Shown here: positions 33,651-46,730 of the stretch, piece by piece
Position numbering within the stretch: the stretch's first letter is position 1
How the letters are laid out: each line of letters starts with the position of its first letter
Origin: Geosiphon pyriformis
Lineage: Eukaryota > Glomeromycota > Glomeromycetes > Archaeosporales > Geosiphonaceae
Direction of reading: 5' to 3'
Length of the DNA stretch: 64,000 nucleotides
NCBI GenBank assembly: GCA_016748015.1
Contig: JAAOMT010000561.1
Coordinates: 8,026 to 72,025 of the forward strand
Position numbers and translations under genes: made by a program
Notes under the pieces: model-generated
What the model was told of the DNA's origin: nothing
Database searches by the model: none
The model's input: only the letters and a program-made list of their open reading frames with translations

Positions 33651-33885
33651 ATATTATTATCTAAATAGAAAAACCAATCTAAAACTATTAAAAAAAATAT
33701 GATTATTATATAATAATATAAAAAAATATGATAATACAAAATAACATAAAATACCATAAAATAATACAAATAATTCAGAATAATACAAGATAATACATAA
33801 TAATACAAAATAACACAAAATAAATAGTAAAAACATAGAATAAATATTTATAATATAAAAAAATAAAGCAATAACAAGTATAATA
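33651..33885 (+). repeat. Partial, decayed LTR family 3
   Basis: The start TATTATCTAAATAGAAAAAC matches the family 3 start TGTTACCCAAGTAGAAAAAC at 35369. The AATAATACAAAATAACATAA tandem array follows as in U3. The right side is missing at about 33885. Confidence 0.6.
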
Positions 33886-33889
33886 ATTT

Positions 33890-36800
33890 TTATCTCCTTA
33901 ATTTTATGGCCATAATTAAAGTAAAGAGTAAAAAAGCTTTGCCTGATATTTTTTCTGAAATATTTAATAAATTTTCTATTAAAAAAGCTTTCTTTGTTGT
34001 CAAAGCTACTAACAAAATGTCTTGGAAGCTTTTTTTTAAATATTTATAATAAAAGACTGCTTTTGATGGTCTTTGGAGCATTTTTTTTATCTTTGACTGG
34101 TTTTTTACCAGTTAAAATTTTTTTAAAAAAACACACTTGAGTTAGTTTTAATATTGCTTTTACTTTTTTAAAAAGTCCAAAAGTTTTTAATAACAGACCA
34201 GTCAACAAGCTAATCTTTCTTTTCATAATTTTTATATCAGATACTATTAGCACTTCTTCTTTAAAAAAAATGATTAAAAAAACCAAAAGTTCAGAAAAAT
34301 GGAGACAATTGCTTGTCTTTGTTATTGTTATACTGAACTCTTTTATGGTTTTTAATAAGATTTTAGATAAGATTTTTGTTGTATTATTCAGCATAGTATT
34401 CAAAATAAGCCAAAATTAACTACTGGCAATATTGTCAAATATAATCTTTTCTGATAAATTATTGTTAGTTTTAAAAGCAAAACAACAGTTTTCTGTTAGA
34501 TTATTTGTTTTTAAGAATTGAGCTAATCAGATAAAAACTGATTCAATTTTTTTTTGGTTTTTAGTGCTGTTATTAATAGTGCTTAGAAAACTATTGTTAG
34601 TTATCAAAAATTTGCTAAATAAGTGGCCTCTATTCTGGTGTTTTGTGCTATTTTTAAGATTAAATTGGCTTATATTAAGGCTGTTTTTCAGTCTGCATAT
34701 GGTTTTTGAATGTAAAGTCAGTATTAAAAGATAATATAAAGCTTTTTTATATAAATTTTGCTTCTTAAGAATTTTTAAAAGCTGTTTTTCTGGTTGAGCT
34801 TACAAGCTCTGTTTGCCTAATCACTCTTAAAATTGCCAAGTTCTTGGTAATTTCTAAAACTGGTTTTTTTTTACTGCTGTTGTGCTGTATAATATGCCTT
34901 TAGATATATTTGCTGCTAACATTAAAACAGTTTTTAGTGTGTTTAGTAAAGTTGTTTATGTTATATTAAAGTCTGTTGGCATTTGGCAATATGTAATTGT
35001 TTACTTTATTGAATTAGATTCTGCTGTGTTTGCTTTGAATTATTGGTTGGTTTAATAAGTAAAAATAGTGTTAGAATTTTTTTTTTAGTAAATTAAAATG
35101 AAACTATTTGTCTTATAATAGATTTAAAGCCAAGTTAATCAATTTTTTCTTTGGTTGTATTACTTTTAAAATTAGTAATATGATTTCTCAAATTGGTAAT
35201 CAAACATGTTTTATTTTTTATTTTTCTAATTCTGGTTATTATTTCTGGTTTGCTTTGGTTATGTTTGATTTTTAGGTTAATTTGAATACTGCAGTTTTCA
35301 AAACTAATACACTGAAGAAATATTATATTTAGTGGAAGACTTTTGGTTATTAGCATTGTTTTAGGTGTTGTTACCCAAGTAGAAAAACTGATCTGAAGTT
35401 AAGAAGTAACATGACTAGAACGTGACATAACACAGAATAGTGCTCAATAACATTGGATAATATATTATAACTTAGGATAGCACAGAATAATGTGTTATAA
35501 TGTAGAATAATACAGAATAACATATAATAACACCAGATAATATGTTATAACATAAGATAACTAGTAATAATATAAAAGAGCAAAGCAATAACAAAAATAA
35601 CAAAGCAATAATTAGTAATAATGAAACAATCAGAAGCAATCCTGTAAAACCAAAAGAAAGTATAAAAGCAAGTAGTTGTAGTAGATAGAAAGAGATAGAT
35701 ACAAACCATTAGACAAAAATCAAATTTCTATATTCTTTCATTAATTATATTTTATATTCATCTTCTGAAATAAATCAATTATTAAGAAATCAAAATCACA
35801 AATTCATGTTCTTGAACTTTGTGAAATTTACATGAATTAACCATTGTTTCGTATCTTTGTTTCAGGACAAATGTTTTTAGCATAACCGCCTCGAACTATT
35901 AACAATTTTCTGACCAATTGCTCTTAATCACAGTAATTGATAATACTAATTTATCTTTCCTTTTATTTTCTTTCCTTTTTTGCTTTTATTTTTCTTTCTC
36001 TTTCTTTATTTTTTTCTCTTGAAAAGTGGCAACATAATAAAATTGACTGTTTGGGAATAGACTTTATGATAGCCTGATAAAAGAAAAAAGCTCCCCCTAG
36101 GTTTTGGATATTAACATTATCTTGATAGCTTACTAAAAAGGCAAAAAGACAATGCCAGACCCTAATGACTGTGCTTGTTAGCTCGGAAAAAAAAGCTCAC
36201 CTTTATAAGAAGTTGCAATCAGCAAAAACCAAAACTCCGTGTTTTATAACCAAAGAACTCAATAGGTAAATTCACAACCAGTAAAATAAGACCTTTAGAG
36301 ACTGATAATTAAGAATAAGCCAACAGAATTATGCCAAAGATGCATTATTAATCATTGAGAGCACCAAACATTACCATTTTCATATTCCACTAAGTTTACT
36401 CATAACAGTATCAAAAAATAAGCTATTTGATAGTAAACTGTAAAGTTTTACTATCTTTCTCTTTTAAGACTTTTAAGATGTTCAAACTACATTTTGTGAA
36501 TCATGTTTTTTATACTAAGACCTCCATTTTTCTGAATTCTACTGAGTTTTTTTCTTTGGTAACTTTTGTTTTTTTTTGTAGTTGTTAGTAATTCTTTAAT
36601 TTTTTCTTAGCTGGCATTTTTGAAATTCAATTTGAATAAGTTGTTAGCTTTGATTAAATTAATTATTAAATCTGTTGGTACATTAGTTACTATATTTAAG
36701 CAGTTTATTAAAAATAATTTGGCTTCAAACAGTATTTTTAATTTTAAGATTAATAAGTTTATGATTCATCTAAGTTCTTTTGGCAAAGTTGTTAGTAAGT

Positions 36801-37190
36801 TAAAAAGAGAGATAATTTTGTTAAAAATATAGTACTGTATAGATAATATTGGTATGTTTAATAATTTAGAGATTCTAATTGGTGTTGATGATGATACATT
36901 TTCTAACTTGATGTTTTTTTGAATATATGAGCTTAATAATATTAAAACTAATCTCTTAAAAATGACTGAATAACTGGTTAGATTGGTTTTTTATAATATT
37001 TAATTGTTTGATGTAGTTTAAAATATATTAGCTTTAGATAAGTTTTCTTCTGTTGTATTAATATAGTATAGTTTAAACTGGTTTAAATAACTAATTATAT
37101 ATAAAAAGTATGTGAATTACATTTAACTAAGATTTATAGTTTTGATTTTATATACTAGATAGTAATTGAACTACACTTATTAAGCCTTAA
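33890..37190 (+). mobile_element. LINE ORF1 remnant X1, split by a solo LTR3
   Basis: The plus strand starts with an ATG near 33906 and legible Lys-rich LINE ORF1 sequence (VKSKKALPDIF, ATNKMSW), with Cys/His-type segments further on and, after the LTR, a legible helical part (MKFNLNKLLALIKLIIKSVG at 36620-36678, then FGKVVSKLKREIILLK). Homologous frames occur at 52176-52400 (minus) and, in part, 38017-38817. The frame is broken in many places and no endonuclease or RT follows. Decay is towards A and T on both strands. Confidence 0.6.
35369..36407 (+). repeat. Solo LTR, family 3, inside LINE remnant X1
   Basis: The copy is 1,039 bp, from TGTTACCCAAGTAG to TTTACTCATAACA, the cleanest family 3 copy here. 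Flanks GTGT (35365-35368) and GTAT (36408-36411) are a one-mismatch target duplication. The U3 array (35430-35570) has 10-11 bp units, a TATAAAAG box at about 35658, and GAGAGCACCAAA at 36357-36368, which is the exact complement of the primer binding site TTTGGTGCTCTC seen on the minus strand at 113-102. Confidence 0.9.
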
Positions 37191-37194
37191 TAAT

Positions 37195-38028
37195 TATTAA
37201 AAAAAAGCAATAACTAAAAAAATAAGTAATAGTTAGTAATAATAAACAATTAAAAACAATCTTATAGAATTAAAAAATATGTATAAACACAAGTAGTTTT
37301 AACAAATAAATAAATAAAAAGTAATACAAAAATTTAATTACAATTTTTATTTTATTATTAATTTTAAAAACTTTTTTTCTTTTTTTTAATTTTTTATATT
37401 CCAAATTTACTAAATAAAACATTATTGTTTAAATCCACAAATTAATAATCTAAATTTTTAAAATTTTTAAAATTTAATTAATTGTTTTCATTTATTTTTA
37501 TTCTAGATCAAATGTTTTTAGCATAAATGGTTTGAAATCTTAATAACTTAGACCAATTGTTTTTGATTATAATAATTAACAAAATAGTAATTTTTTTATT
37601 TTATTTTATTTTATTCTCTTTATTTATTTATTTATTTTTCTTTTGTAAAGTAGCAAAATTAAAAATCAACTATAAGAAAATAAACTTTATAATAGTCTGA
37701 TAAAAAAAGAAAGCTTTTCTTAAGTTTAAATATTAATTTTATCTTGTTAGCTTATTAAAAAAGCAAAAAAATAATATTAAACTTTAGTAATTGTACTTAT
37801 TAGCTTAGAAAAAAATACAATTATAACAACATAATTAAAAAAACAATATCTCTGTATCTTATAACAAAAAAACTTAACAAATAGAATTTTAAGCAAAAAA
37901 ATCTTTAAAAACTAATAATTTACAATATAACTAAAGCCAATTTGTTTATTCTTTATATTATTTTTAATATTAAATCACAAATATTAAATGTTATAAACAT
38001 ATTCTACCAAGTTTATTCATAATAATAT
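37195..38028 (+). repeat. Decayed LTR, family 3
   Basis: It is colinear with 35590-36407, with the same segment order: CACAAGTAGTTTTAAC, TTGTTTTTGATTATAATAAT, CCAAGTTTATTCATAATAATA at the end. The U3 array is gone and C/G bases are largely replaced by T/A, so this copy is older than that at 35369. Confidence 0.65.
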
Positions 38029-39000
38029 TATCAAGAATATATTAAAAAAAACATCATAAAATACAATAAAGATAGAAAAAAAAGAACCAAAAGTCATTAC
38101 AGAAGATTTTATAATCTTAAGTATAATTAAAAAAAGAGAACTACTAATAGAAACTTTAATAACAACAACCAAAAAACTCTTAAAAATAAAATTTACACAA
38201 AACAACTTAATATTATTTTTGAAAACTAACTTGAATTCAACAAAACCAGACAGTAAATAAAACAAAAAATTTACAAAACCAATTTAAATTTAAAAATAAT
38301 ATTAAACACCAAAGTAAAGACCATTTATTTAAAAATTTTTTGATAATTAAAAATTATTTTCCAAATATTATTAAAGACAACACCAAAAAACAAAAGAGCA
38401 AAAGTTAATTCAATTTTTATTTGATCAGTCTAATCCTTAAAATTAGATAACTTAATAAATTGTTTTGCTTTTAAAACCAGTAATAATCTGTTAAAAAACA
38501 TTATATTTGGCAATATAATTAGTAATTAATCTTGATTTATTATAAGAAACATACTATTGTTATTGTTACTTATATTAAAAAGAAAGCTGGTTATTGCTAA
38601 AAATATATTATTTAAAATTATAAAAAAGTTTGATATAAAAATAGTAAATACAAATAACTATTGTTGTTTTTTTAATTTTTTAATCTTTTTGGCTATTTAT
38701 AAGAAAGTAATAATAGTATTAGTAATAATAATAAGAAAAATTATATTGTTAATAAGTCTGTTGTTGAATACTTTTGGGTTTTTAAAAGAAGTAAAAACAA
38801 TATTAAAACTAACTTAAATATGTCTTAAAAAAAATTTGATTGAAAAAACCATTAGCCAAAAGTAAAAAAAATGCTTTAAAAGCTATCAAAAACAGTTTTT
38901 TACTATTAATATTTAAAAAAATATTGTTAAAACATTTTGTTTAACTATTTTAATAATAGAAAAACTTTTTTTTATTAAAACTTTATTAATTATTATAAGA
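38029..39000 (-). mobile_element. LINE ORF1 remnant X2
   Basis: It aligns with X3 and, reversed, with X1: GTCTGTTGTTGAATACTTTT (38757-38776 region) with the 53780 region of X3, and the AATAATCTGTTAAAAAACATT stretch (38480-38500 region) with TAATAATCTATTAAAAACCATT (53530 region). No frame is preserved. Confidence 0.5.
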
Positions 39001-39505
39001 AAGTAAAATTTGAAACTTTTTTACTTTTTGCTTTGATATAGTCATAAAAATAAAATAAAAAAAGTTTTTTATATTATTATTATTATTAAAAAATTAAATA
39101 TTATAAATATAAAAAATATATTTTTTTAGTTTTTGCTATTAAATAATTTATTCTATTTTTTTTAATAAAATTAGTATTTTATTATCTTTAAATTTTAATG
39201 TTTTTGGTGTTTTTGTTTCAAAATTAAATAGTTAAAAAACCAAAATAATTAAGCTTATAAGTTTTTTTAATATTGTTTTTTTAAAGTTAAAAATAAAATC
39301 AAATTATAATTTATAAACAAATTTAAAAACCATTAAAATATTTATTTTTAAAATTAATTTTATTTAATTGGATTTTAAAGTTGTAATTATTAATATTATT
39401 AATATTATTAAATATGATTATAAAATTTTTAAAATAGCTAAACAATTTTTGTTAATTTGTTTATTATTTAAAAATTGGGTTTTAATCATAATTTTAGGTT
39501 TATAT
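39001..39505. other. AT-rich stretch, no gene seen
   Basis: It is probably the tail of LINE debris; no open frames, LTR ends or splice signals were seen. It directly flanks the solo LTR2 at 39506. Confidence 0.5.
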
Positions 39506-41265
39506 TGTTACAGATAATTATTTGGGATCTCAAATCAAATAACAAATCCATAACTTGGTGCTCAATATCTTGACAATGCTAGTAATACTAGTATATTGGT
39601 TGTATCTGAAGGTTTTAGAGTTGAGTCCTTTGTATAATAAACAGAAATTCAATGACAATATAGTTGGTTGGTGAGTTGTGTTCCCAATTTCTGTTTTCAG
39701 CTTGGTGGCCAGTATTACTGGAGGTTTTTAGTCTCTTTTTTTGAATGTTGTAAATGTCTGTTGATTGCAAATTTATGTTTTCTAGAAGTAGTTAAACCTC
39801 CAATAACTGAATTTATTTTCAAATTATCTTCTATAATTTGAACTGCTGGGCTTATGAGTGAAATGGCCAATTCCGTGTCAATTACTTTGTATAGTTACAT
39901 TGTAGTAAATATCAACTCTTTCCCAGGAATTGCTTGTCTGGAAGCTCACTAAAAATGTGTAGTTACTTTGCTGTGAAAGTCAACTCTTCTACAAGAATCT
40001 CATCTGTAGGCTACTCTAATGATTGTAATAACAAAATAAAAAAAAAATAAAAAAAATGTAAAAGAAATAGGATTTTATTAAGAAAAACGTTTTTTATTCA
40101 GGTTTAGAGTCACTAACAGTTTACTGAAATTGGTAGCTAATTAATTTCGAAATGTTAGTTGGGTTTTGGGGATTTTTCAAGTGCAATAATTAAAAAATTT
40201 GGTTTTTTTGAATTATTTGATATTTATTTCTTTTTGTGTGTATAGGAATGGTTTTAAGTAATAAATCTAAAGTAAGATACATTTTTTTGAAGAAAAAAGC
40301 TCTTCTTTTATACAATTTATTGTAGTACTAGTCTATGAACTTGCACTTTTTCTCTTTGCTCAAATTTTGGCAAACTAAAGATATATTTTGATGGACTACA
40401 AGTTATTTTGCTGAACTATTAATTAATTTGAGTGAACTATTCATAATTTCGGCGAATTTCTATAAATTTCGGTAAATTTTTGAATGTTACAAAGTTCAGA
40501 GTATTGTGTAATTTGATCATCCTACTTTCTGTTATACTAATTGGATTATTTAATTGAATTGTGATATGTGATAATTGATTAAATAATAAATAATAATTTG
40601 AAATGATATTAATATACTAATTAATTATAGGAATTATAAGGGTAATTTTATGCTAATTAATAGCTAAAATTTTACTGGTAACACCAGTTTATTCTGGCAG
40701 TCATGCCCTTCTGGTAAGCTATCCATTAATATATATATAATTTTACTCTTATTTCTGGGTTTTTTACCAGGCTATCCGTGATGTCAATTACTCAGTGCTT
40801 TAATCTTTAATCAGTTAGTATACAACAGTAAAAATCAAAGAAAGAAAGAAATAAAAGAAAATAAAGAAATGAGCCAAGGCGATATGTATGTTAGTATCTC
40901 GTCAATAGTCATGATCAAAAGCTATTGTTTCAGTGTGGTTAGGTATCAATTACTATCAACATAAAGTGTTGATAATAGAAAGTGGGTTTGAATAGTGAAT
41001 GATTTATTTATTTAATATTTGTGGATGGAAGATTTCTAACTAAAGGATTCTTATCTTTCTACTTCTAATACTACCACAATATATACATAATTGATGTTCT
41101 ATGAGATCACTTACATTTCCGAGTGATGTGCTATAATTTCTTGAGCAATGTGCTGTAATTTCTATCATTGCTCTACATTGCTAAGCAATATGTTCATGTA
41201 CTACATACTATTCACTTATTGGTCTACTATTCTCCCTATATCTGTTTTTCTTTTTATGAGTAACA
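39506..41265 (-). repeat. Solo LTR, family 2, carrying a nested solo LTR1
   Basis: The copy runs from TGTTACAGATAATT to TTATGAGTAACA, with perfect ATAT flanks (39502-39505 and 41266-41269). Subtracting the nested LTR1 (39713-40683) and one CCAG leaves about 785 bp. The palindromic ATTGCT repeats are at about 41100-41200. Confidence 0.93.
39713..40683 (-). repeat. Solo LTR, family 1, nested in LTR2
   Basis: The copy is 971 bp, from TATTACTGGAGG to TTACTGGTAACA, flanked by CCAG (39709-39712 and 40684-40687). Host LTR2 sequence (TTGGTGG|CCAG|TTTATTCTGG) is continuous with the uninterrupted LTR2 copies such as 15800-15835 (TTGATGGCCGG...). Confidence 0.93.
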
Positions 41266-42687
41266 ATATTCTAAAATTTTCTAAAAAAAAATTAGCTTAA
41301 ATAAATAATAATAGTCAAAACTTTAAATAATAATATTTTTATTGTTTTAAAAGATAATTTTAATTAAAATAAATATAATTATAATATTAATTTTAAAAAA
41401 TTTTTAAATTTAAGTTTATATATCTTTTTAGTAAATTTTTTTAATAAAAATTTTAATGTTGCTTAATTTTAAAAATATAAATAAATATATAAATTTTGTT
41501 TTTGTTAATAATAATCTTTTTAGTTTGACTTATAATTTAATAATCTATAAATTTGGTAAATTTTTTAATATTAATTATCAATTATGTTTATAAATATCAG
41601 TTTAAATAAATATAATATATAATTAAACTAATAAAAATTAATAAAAATACAAAATTTAATAAAATATAAGTAAATTTTAATAATAAATTTAATAAAACAA
41701 AAAGTATTAATAATTTAAATACAATATAAAATGTTTTTAATAAAATAATATGCTTTTTTATTAATAAAATTTTATTAAAAATTTAATATTAAAAAAATAA
41801 TGTTGTTAAAAATATTAAGTTTTTTGGTTTTTTGAATTAAAGTTATTAATTTTAAAAATATTAATAATTTTTAAATTGAATAATATAAACAAATTATAAA
41901 ATTTTTTAAATACATAATTTAAATTAAATTTAATTAAAGCTATTAAATTTTTATTTTTATTTAAAACAATTATTAAGATATTATTATAAAAAATGATTTT
42001 TGGTAAATTTAAATATTTTATTATAAATATTACCAAATTTTGAATAATAATATCAGTTTTTTTGGTATTATAAAGTATTTAATAATTTAAACTTTTTTTA
42101 ATAAGTTTTATTAATTTCTAATAAAACATAATTAATTTTTTTGTTTATATAGTATTTTTAGTTTGTTTATTACTATAATACTTTATTATCTTTTGTAATA
42201 GTATATTTTTTTTTATATATATTAAATATTAAATTATATGTACTATTTTGTAAAGACTTTGTGCTTAGAAATTAATATTGTAAAGCTATATAGATATTTA
42301 ATAATCATAAAAAAGCTATTTATATATTAGTCAATTTTGTATATAGATTGAATAAATGTTATTACTCAAATTTGTAAAAATTTAGGTCTAAATACAAGAT
42401 TTATATGGAAAGACATAAGTTAATTGGCAATAACAAAATAATACTTAGTGTTTTTTATATTTTAATGACAAAATTATCAAATAAAGTGATTAAATTAATT
42501 AATATTGATAAGTTATTTAGTATTAGTTTTGGTTTTTATAAGTTTTGTTTGTTTTTTTCAAATTTAAATAATGAAGTTTCTGTCTATATAAGTATATATT
42601 ATTTCTTAATTAGTCCAAATAATTAATTACATATAAAAAGAGTATAAATTATATTTAGTTGAGATCTTTAGTTTTGATTCTATATAT
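41266..42687 (+). mobile_element. Old LINE, C-terminal part and 3' end, interrupted by LINE-1
   Basis: The plus frame at 42405-42626 (MERHKLIGNNKIILSVF, GFYKFCLFFSNLN) aligns with the last ORF of LINE-1 (LIPCDDSIPVL, GFYKSCLFFS) and LINE-2 (GCQQLCLFFTDLN). The rest of the stretch is very AT-rich. The 18-bp AGTTTTGATTCTATATAT at 42670-42687 is the target duplicated around LINE-1. The LINE's original 3' end continues at 50984. Confidence 0.7.
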
Positions 42688-42819
42688 ATTTTTTTTATTA
42701 TGTTTAACGAGTGAGGTCCAAATACAACCTAGGACTATACATTATATAAATGATCTAAACTAAGAGTGAATCATGCTTTTTCTACACATGACCAGCCACT
42801 CAGACCAATCAGAACAACA

Positions 42820-43437
42820 CTACGCACCTATCTTAACAGAGACAAAATCTCCTATACCTGAAAAAAACAAACAAGATTTATAAAAGCCAAAACCAACACC
42901 AAAAGCCTCAACGACATCCAACAACCTAACCACACCAGCCGAAAGCACCATAGGTAAACCAGAAACCAGGACAGGAATAGAATCATCACAAGGAATAAGT
43001 CTATTCCTCTTCATAAAAACTCGGTGTTTGGTATGGACCAGCCAAAATTCATTGTGAAATGTGAAGCAAAACTCACGCACAAAACACACAATATTCGAAG
43101 CCGCAATCTTAGCATTCTTAAAGACTGAAAAAAATTCACGATACCAATCATTGAAAACAAAACTCTTATACAGAGTAGTACTAATTATAGCATTGGAAAA
43201 ACAAGAGGCCAATAAATGCGAGACACACAAAGTAGATCGAGAGAAACCAGACTGCACTTCCCAAAAAGATGCATGAGCATCCAGTAACCAAGCATGACCA
43301 GCAGCATCAAAAAAACAAATAAAGACATGGTCCAAGAATTCTACATCACCACAGAACAAACACACCACACTGGAATAGCACCTATCATACAAATGCTTAT
43401 GCACAGCAACAGGAAGCCAATGATAGAGAGATTTCAT
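42820..43437 (-). pseudogene. C-terminal zinc-finger-like ORF of LINE-1
   Basis: A 205-codon frame starts with MKSLYHWLPVAVHKHLYDR, then CLFCGDVEFLDHVFICFFD, a C-x2-C...H-x3-C type cluster. The same cluster occurs in LINE-2 (CLLYGKVELPDHVFTCILD), where the second Cys is Tyr. It lies directly after RNase H, in the position of C-terminal zinc domains of plant and fungal LINEs. Confidence 0.7.
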
Positions 43438-43581
43438 AAAGTATGTTCAAAGACCAGCAGTACGTGTACTGATAAAACCAGCAGCCAAATGAGAATTAGG
43501 ATGCCAAACTAAAAAAGACTTAGACCAGTTAACACCATCATGCAAACCAGCTGCCAAGATCTGGGAATCAGAACCAACCTC

Positions 43582-44196
43582 TCAACATGCACGAAAAATA
43601 GACTGAAACACATCACGAACAAAGTGCCTAGAATTTCCAGAAACCACATTGCCTCCAGCTCTCAAAAAACGTTCACTGACCAAATAGGACAAATGCCAAG
43701 TAGAGAGCACCACCTTCTTAGCAAGCTCATTCACATGCTTATTGCCTGAAATGCCTGAATGACCCTTAACTTTAATCCAATTTACAGTTAAATTCTTATG
43801 ACAAACTACATTAGCAATATGGTAACACTCTATCCAACAATAATTCCTGAAGTCTGGATGAGCCAATAATAATTTTGACTTGCATGCATCCAAAGCAACT
43901 TGGCTATCTGAGAACAAATCAACTGCACAAGAAGAAGGAACACACTCAAGAGCCAAAACAATGGCCTGCAATTCAGACAAAGTAGAAGAAACCAAACCAG
44001 ACACCCCCACACCTAAACCAGAATTAATGTCCTCAAAAAAAACCACAGTTTCAGCTTTTATGGCAACAATTCTCAAACCACTCAGAGATCCATTCATGTA
44101 CACAGAAAGGCAGGCAGTGTCAGTAGCCGACAGATTGTCACAGATAATACCAAAATCATGAAATTGACAAACATCAGACAGAATAGAATTTTTCAC
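43582..44196 (-). pseudogene. RNase H domain of LINE-1
   Basis: Domain blocks: YMNGSLSG (44102-44079), SELQAIVLALECV with Glu, FSDSQVALDAC with Asp, and VKGHSGISGNKHVNELAKK. The first and last of the usual Asp ligands are Asn here: AAT at 44094-44092 and AAT at 43731-43729. Both are G-to-A relative to the Asp codon. The Glu and middle Asp are intact. Confidence 0.85.
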
Positions 44197-44546
44197 AAAA
44201 AAAGAGCATGCAGGAGAAGAAGCAATACTGCCAAGAAAACATGTAGAAAGATCAAACCAGAAAAGAATCGGACCATGGGGGTCTAATTTCTTCCATTGTT
44301 TGAATGTCTACCAACTGAAAACAACATCATTTCGATTGTGTAATTGTTCCACAAAAACAATACCATATCGCTTGAGTGAAGAGACACATTTTAGAAAATT
44401 GGTTTTACCAAAAACAAGAGACATAAGAGTACCACCCCGAAAACGGAAAGCACAGGCCAGAGATTTGCCCAGAGACAGATCACATCCAGAGAAAATACAA
44501 ACCACATCTGCTAAGAAATTATTTGAAGAACTAACACTAACATAAA

Positions 44547-46703
44547 CTAGAAACTGCAAGGGGTAATAAAAACGCCAGCTGGGAACCTAGAAGTCGTAAG
44601 ACCTGTAAGAAAACAAGCAGCCCAAAATACAACTGAATTTGCAAAAGCAATGATGGAGGCCAATTTGCTTTCTGCCTGAATTTGTTTAAAAGTCTTCAAA
44701 CTATACAAAGAAGGATGATAAAGTGCATTATTGAGAAAATCAAGCAGCAGCCCAGACTTAGACTTCAAGCCTTTGCAAATCAAAGCATCCCATTTATTAC
44801 ACACACTAACAGAAACAAAGCTGAACTGAGTCCTGTAGCTAACAATAGGGAACAGAACAGCAAAAGCCAAATAACTGAATTGTTTATCCGAGATAACTTT
44901 CTTCAGAACAAGATTGACAAAAAATCAGATGTCCGAGTGAGTCTTGGCCAAGCTGAGCACTAAAAAACCATTAGAAGACAAAAAAATTCCAAGATAATAA
45001 TAAGGTTCATCTTTTTTGGCTATGGAAATAGGCAAGCCACTGACAGTTAGATAAGAAGTCTCAACCTGGCAGTTGATGAAAATAGCCATGGTTTTGTCAT
45101 TGTTAATTGAAATGTCATTAATTCTGAAGAACTCACTAGCAATGTCCAAAATGTGTTGTGTAGCGGCCTGGCTGCTACCAACCCAGATGGTATCATTAAC
45201 AAAAGCACCAGCAGCAAAAAACAATGTCAATTCAGCCTGAGATTTCACACAGCCAGTATTGAAAATGAAATGCGAATTCAACCTGTAACCACACACCTCT
45301 TTTTGTCTCTTGACCTTACACATAAGCGAATTGTAAAATATGTGCCAAAAAAGTGGTGAGAAAACTTCACCCTGATCCAAACTATCACGAACCACATATC
45401 CACTAGTCAAGCCAAAATCTGTTATCATCCTATTCCTGCGATTATTGTGAATGCTACCAAAAAATCTAATGAACTTGTTACATATTTTAATCCTGATCAA
45501 ACTCCTCTTGTGATGTTCCCAACCAACCAAATCATATGCTTTGTGCATGTCCTGTAAAACCAGCCATAGCTCTCTGTTTTTCTCCAAGATGTTCTCGACC
45601 ATAGAACCAATGGGAAAAATAGGTGACTGCATTGTTGTACCCTTTAAAACAGAAAAATTGTCCCTTTGTAAAATGTCAAACTCACTACAAGCCGAAGATA
45701 TTCTGTCCAATAAAATTTTGAAAAGAATCTTGCAGGCTGTTTCAATCAAAGCAATAGGATGGGTGTTTGTAAGAACACTCTCCTATTTATAAGATTTAGG
45801 AATTATCAAAACCCAGGCACCAATTCACAAACCAGGCAGAGATTTAAAAGCACCAACAGCATATTCAGAACCACTCTGTCGTAATGCTTCCATAATTCAT
45901 TAGAGATACCAGAAAAACCAGCCACTTTTTTATTAGGCAAGCTCGAAATGACACTGAACATCTCATCAAAACTAATCGAGTTCATGACACTAGAGAAAGC
46001 ATTATCAAAAACATAGTCCAAAGACTGAAATTGGCATTTCCAATCATCAAAGAAGTCCAAAACTACCAACCATCTCCTAGTCCATCCCTTTATAATCCCA
46101 TCCACTTTAGATTTAACCAGCTCAGGTTCCAAAACCAACTTATCATCCATTACCAAATGATCCAACACTATCTTGTGAAATAGACACTCCAAAACACTTC
46201 TGATAGTACAACTCTTATTCAACTCAAAACTCTTTATCTTACTCTCAATGGCCTGTCTTATCTGAGATTCCTTAGCACACTTAGATTCCAGCATCTTGGA
46301 AAAGTGGTAAGACTTCTTTGCCTTAGCCAGCTCAGAGCAAATATCATCAAAACCAGACTCTGAAAGGAAAAGAAGACTTCACCAACAAAGTGCCAACAAA
46401 GTCAAGCCTGTCCCACATATCCAACAACAGAGCAAAATCACTCCCAAAAATCAAATGGGAAGCCTTTACCAGCTTAGAAACCAGCAACTCCAGCTTATAA
46501 AACCTGGAAGACACCTTATTGAAAACACTGTCAAAACCTTTGAACCACTTTTTCTTGAAAGTCCCACTTGCTGAAAGAATCATGATTTTGTGAATAATGT
46601 TCCACATCACATCCAAATCTGAAAATTTTTCAGCTGCAACAAATGCATTTAAGAACATAGAGACATTGACAGCCATATCATCTCTGAACTCAGTCCACTT
46701 CAA
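44547..46703 (-). pseudogene. Reverse transcriptase of LINE-1
   Basis: RT is legible across frames 46703-46347, 46294-45806, 45749-44925 and 44870-44547. Blocks: SLPNKKVAGFSGISNELWKH, the IETACKILFKILLDRIS helix, WLVLQDMHKAYDLVGWEHH, SLDQGEVFSPLFWHIFYN, the active site GAFVNDTIWVG and the NDISINNDKTMAIFIN stretch. The active site has Asn for the first Asp (AAT, 45197-45195; Asp in LINE-2). Stops near 45838 and 45794 (TGA and TAG) coincide with positions usually Trp. Confidence 0.9.
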
Positions 46704-46730
46704 CTCATCCGCATTCTTGACATCAAACTT

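Noticed and set aside
32870-33808. Hydrophobic minus-strand ORFs of 67 and 73 codons as membrane proteins
   Set aside because: AT-rich DNA gives Phe/Ile/Leu/Lys frames by chance, and both lie in LINE or LTR remnants.
43061-45792. Plus-strand ORFs in the LINE-1 region
   Set aside because: They are shadows of the minus-strand RNase H, RT and tail frames, which have recognisable domains.
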